In this document: positions 4,529 to 7,227 of the stretch, piece by piece | Layout: each line of letters opens with the position of its first letter | Numbering within the stretch: the first letter of the stretch is position 1 | Source of the DNA: Lachnospiraceae bacterium | GTDB taxonomy: Bacteria; Bacillota_A; Clostridia; Lachnospirales; Lachnospiraceae | Assembly: GCA_017553665.1 (NCBI GenBank) | Contig: JAFZKM010000147.1 | Coordinates: forward strand, 1-7,227 | DNA: 7,227 nt | Direction of reading: 5' to 3' | The notes under the pieces: generated by a model | Database searches by the model: none | What the model was told of the DNA's origin: nothing | Seen by the model: only the letters and a program-made list of their open reading frames with translations | Program-made: the position numbers and the translations under genes

Positions 4529-7227
4529 ATGAAGAAAAAGATCCGGATAAAGAGAATGGCGCTTGTCATGGTTATGGCGCTCCTTCTTCAGGTGTTTGCG
4601 TATTCCGGTGCCGACAGGATTCTGGCGGTGACGGACATCTCGATGGATGATTTCGAGGATATCGTCAGCACCTACAATATTGACGATTCCATCCCTTCAT
4701 ACAACGATTATCACGCTTCGCACGCTTCGGAAGCGACACCCGAGAGGACAGTGGTTATCGGGTCAGATTCCGTTGTACGCTATGAAGAGAGCGGCGTGAC
4801 GGCGCAGCCCGTCATGATCGCGGCGAATGACGCGACGGTAGGAGCGGGAGAGCATCAGAACGGCGACAGCGTTCTGACATCCGAGGATTCACTCATTGAA
4901 TTCGAGGTCGATATCCCCGAGACCGGTCTTTACAACATGTCACTTGAGTATTACCCCACGACAGGCAAGAACTCCGACATCGAGAGAGCGATCTTCATCG
5001 ACGGCGAGCTTCCCTTCAAGGAGATGTCGCTCGTTACCTTCTCTAGAGTATGGACCGCGAAAGGTGAGCGGATCGCAGGTGAGAACGGCACTCTGATATA
5101 TTCCTGGGAGAAGGATAACCAGGGCAATGATGTAAAGCCCGGCATGAAAGAAGCTCCCGAGTGGCAGACACGTTACGTATATGACAGCGACGGCTATATC
5201 ACGACTCCTCTGGCCGTTTATCTTACGGCGGGCAGACATACGATTACCTTGGTATCGATCAAGGAGCCCGTTATCATCGGTTCCGTTATCTTTGACAACG
5301 CGAAGACGGCACCCGGTTACGCCGAGGTCAAAGCAGCATACGACGCTGCGGGCGCGAAGGATACATCGGGAAAGCAGATCGTGATCCAGGCCGAGAACCT
5401 TTCGAAGGCTTCCTCGCAGATGCTCTATCCCCAGCAGGACCAGAGCTCGCCCGAGGTTGTTCCGGCCAGCTCAAAGACACTTCTCAACAACACCGTCGGC
5501 GGCAATTCATGGAGACTTGTAGGTCAGTGGATCGAGTGGCAGTTTGATACGCCCGAGACCGGCTACTATGAGATCACCATGCATGACAAGCAGAACTTCA
5601 GCCGCGGCGTGGCGGTTTCCAGACGTATTTCGATCGACGGCAGCGTTCCTTTCTCGGAGCTGGACAATTATGAGTTCGGCTACGCGCAGAACTGGAAGAT
5701 CGAGACCCTTTCGGACGAGAGCGGAGAGCCCTACAGGTTCTATCTCGAGGCCGGCACACATACGATCCGCATGGAAGTTGTGCTCGGTGATTTCTCGAGC
5801 ATCGTCGGAATGGTCGAAGAAGCCGTTCAGAGACTTAATGACATTTACCGCCGCGTGATCAAGATCACGGGCGTTTCACCCGACAGATATCGCGACTATC
5901 AGATCGAGGCTTCACTTCCCGAGCTGACAGGCGACCTGATCGCGACCAGGGACATCCTGAACGCCGCGATCGAGAGACTCGACATCGTAGCCGGAAAGAA
6001 TTCCGATAAGAAGACGGTCCTGCTCACGATGAGAGACCAGCTCGACGATCTGATCGAGGATAATGATGATTTCGTTAAGGTCATCAGTTCTTATAAGGTC
6101 AACGTCAGAGCCTGCGGTAACTGGATCACTCAGGTTATCAGCCAGCCTCTCGCGATCGATTCGCTCAGCGTACATTCGGCAGACACAAAGTCCGGCATCT
6201 CGAAGTCAGGTTTCTTTAAGAGAGCCGGCCATGAGATCAGCCGTCTGTTCTACTCCTTCGTCATCGACTACAACCAGATCGGTTCGGTGGCAGAGGATAA
6301 GGATACAAAGGTCATCACGCTCTGGATCGGATCCGGACGTGACCAGGCAAACGTTATCAAGTCTCTGATAGACGAGACCTTTACAAATAAGAACGGCATC
6401 AGCGTTAACGTACAGCTCGTTGACATGTCCACGCTGCTGAAGGCGACTCTTGTCGGAGAAGGCCCCGACGTGGCGATCCAGGTCGCGAATACGAACGGTA
6501 TCGCCGGCGCGGTCCTGAACACCGGCAACGATACACCGGTAAACTACGGTATCAGACATGCGGTGCTCGACATGACGCAGTTCCCCGACTGGCAGGAGGT
6601 ACTTACCAGATTCCCGGATGCGGCTTACGAGCAGTTCATGTACAACGGAGCGCTTTACGCGCTGCCCGAGACCATAACCTTCCCGGTCATGTTCTACAGA
6701 AAGGACATCTTAAAGGAGATCGGACTTGAGCTTCCCGAGACCTGGGATGACGTAAAGGTTGCGATGTCAGTCCTTTCAAAGAACCAGATGGAATTCGGAA
6801 TGCTCCCGAACGAGCAGCTCTTCGCCTCGATCCTTTACCAGCACGGCGGGCAGTATTACACCGAGGATTCGAAGGCTTCGGCTCTTGATTCGGATATCGC
6901 GGTAAACGCGTTTAAGGTATTCTGCAATTACTACACCGATTACAAGATCGACCGCTCCACATCCGTTGAGGAACGTTTCCGTACGGGTGAGTGTCCGATC
7001 ATCATCGCGGATTACACCGATTACAACAACTTCGCGGTATCCGCGCCCGACAGTGCCGGCTTATGGAGTTTCACCCAGATACCCGGCATGGTGCAGGAGG
7101 ACGGCAGCGTAGACCATTCGGTAGCATGTACGGGTCTGGCGAGCATGATCATGGCCGACACCGATTATCCGGAAGAGAGCTGGGAGTTCGTAAAGTGGTG
7201 GTCCTCGGCTGAGACACAGACAGCCTA
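4529..7227 (+). CDS. Large modular extracellular solute-binding protein of a sugar ABC importer (3' truncated by window)
   Basis: Open from ATG 4529 (GAGGAG at 4515-4520) to the right edge, 899 residues with no stop. Residues 1-28 look like a signal peptide: six basic residues, a hydrophobic core (11-25), and a possible cleavage after SGA (26-28). No cysteine occurs before C529, so there is no lipobox. Residues ~75-258 and ~283-426 are two similar beta-rich modules resembling carbohydrate-binding jelly rolls. Both carry PETGxY, IxIDGxxPF and YLxAGxHTI. Residues ~427-590 are mainly helical and charged. From ~595 there is a family-1 solute-binding domain: VITLWIG (595-601), GEGPDVAIQVA (643-653), NGALYALPETITFPVMFYRK (706-725), LPETWDDVK (735-743), QHGGQYYTED (771-780), WEFVKWWSSAETQ (885-897). 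It probably captures a glycan outside the membrane and feeds ABC permeases expected downstream. The family as I recall it is about 950-1000 residues, so roughly 50-100 residues are missing. The substrate cannot be read from the sequence. Confidence 0.88.
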   Translation, partial: MKKKIRIKRMALVMVMALLLQVFAYSGADRILAVTDISMDDFEDIVSTYNIDDSIPSYNDYHASHASEATPERTVVIGSDSVVRYEESGVTAQPVMIAANDATVGAGEHQNGDSVLTSEDSLIEFEVDIPETGLYNMSLEYYPTTGKNSDIERAIFIDGELPFKEMSLVTFSRVWTAKGERIAGENGTLIYSWEKDNQGNDVKPGMKEAPEWQTRYVYDSDGYITTPLAVYLTAGRHTITLVSIKEPVIIGSVIFDNAKTAPGYAEVKAAYDAAGAKDTSGKQIVIQAENLSKASSQMLYPQQDQSSPEVVPASSKTLLNNTVGGNSWRLVGQWIEWQFDTPETGYYEITMHDKQNFSRGVAVSRRISIDGSVPFSELDNYEFGYAQNWKIETLSDESGEPYRFYLEAGTHTIRMEVVLGDFSSIVGMVEEAVQRLNDIYRRVIKITGVSPDRYRDYQIEASLPELTGDLIATRDILNAAIERLDIVAGKNSDKKTVLLTMRDQLDDLIEDNDDFVKVISSYKVNVRACGNWITQVISQPLAIDSLSVHSADTKSGISKSGFFKRAGHEISRLFYSFVIDYNQIGSVAEDKDTKVITLWIGSGRDQANVIKSLIDETFTNKNGISVNVQLVDMSTLLKATLVGEGPDVAIQVANTNGIAGAVLNTGNDTPVNYGIRHAVLDMTQFPDWQEVLTRFPDAAYEQFMYNGALYALPETITFPVMFYRKDILKEIGLELPETWDDVKVAMSVLSKNQMEFGMLPNEQLFASILYQHGGQYYTEDSKASALDSDIAVNAFKVFCNYYTDYKIDRSTSVEERFRTGECPIIIADYTDYNNFAVSAPDSAGLWSFTQIPGMVQEDGSVDHSVACTGLASMIMADTDYPEESWEFVKWWSSAETQTA
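4751..5806 (+). repeat. Internal tandem module duplication in the binding protein
   Basis: Protein-level repeat. Module A (residues ~75-258) and module B (~283-426) each contain, in the same order, a PETGLYN or PETGYYE strand (130-136, 342-348), IFIDGELPFKEM or ISIDGSVPFSEL (155-166, 367-378), a Trp-containing strand, and YLTAGRHTI or YLEAGTHTI (231-239, 405-413). The DNA copies are strongly diverged, so this is an ancient domain duplication, not a recombinogenic repeat. Confidence 0.7.

Noticed and set aside
4063..4569. Minus-strand open frame rich in His, Gln, Arg and Glu opposite the second yesL
   Set aside because: This composition is typical of the complement of a hydrophobic membrane-protein gene. 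There is no support for a real product.
4896..6368. Several short plus-strand and minus-strand open frames inside the binding-protein gene
   Set aside because: The long frame from 4529 remains open throughout and carries all recognisable motifs. The short frames are Ser/Arg-rich shadows. The gene is not broken: I translated it continuously with no stop.
1..7227. CRISPR array, insertion sequence, tRNA, rRNA or phage-like genes
   Set aside because: No regular direct repeats, transposase or integrase motifs, cloverleaf sequences or ribosomal RNA signatures were seen. The intergenic gaps are all under 200 bases.

Overview
The window looks like a chromosomal segment from a Gram-positive clostridial bacterium, most likely Lachnospiraceae-like. 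The reasons are a roughly balanced base composition, heavy use of AGA/AGG arginine codons, strong GGAGG-type Shine-Dalgarno sequences with GTG and TTG starts, and protein families (YesL/DUF624 membrane proteins, a LacI regulator with an SRNTV recognition helix, a very large solute-binding protein) that are typical of Firmicutes sugar-uptake loci. This placement is inference from family knowledge; no marker gene settles it. All genes found lie on the + strand.

Left part (1-1837) is housekeeping. It holds the tail of ruvA, complete ruvB (Holliday-junction branch migration) and a shikimate kinase (aroK-like) with an unusual N-terminal extension. The gaps are 17 and 19 bases, so they look like one operon, and it ends at a clear rho-independent terminator at 1798-1837.

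Right part (1838-7227) is accessory carbohydrate-uptake material. A LacI-family regulator has its own near-consensus promoter (TTGAAA-N17-TATACT) embedded in a cluster of five TGCAC/GTGCA half-sites. After it comes a 190-base intergenic region with an extended -10 promoter, several dyads and one almost perfect LacI-type palindrome with a central CG. Then follow two tandem YesL/DUF624 membrane proteins, both starting with TTG, and the first 899 residues of a very large extracellular solute-binding protein. That protein has a signal peptide without a lipobox cysteine, two tandem carbohydrate-binding-like beta modules, a helical linker and a family-1 sugar-binding domain. It runs off the right edge. 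ABC permease genes would be expected next but are not visible.

Working model (inference): the LacI protein senses a sugar and controls itself and the yesL-yesL-binding-protein operon. The large binding protein captures a glycan or oligosaccharide for an ABC importer, with the YesL proteins as accessory membrane proteins. I see no CRISPR, insertion sequence, tRNA, rRNA or phage feature. I do not see a wholly unprecedented system. The least explained parts are the regulatory DNA, the paired YesL proteins and the cysteine-less modular binding protein.
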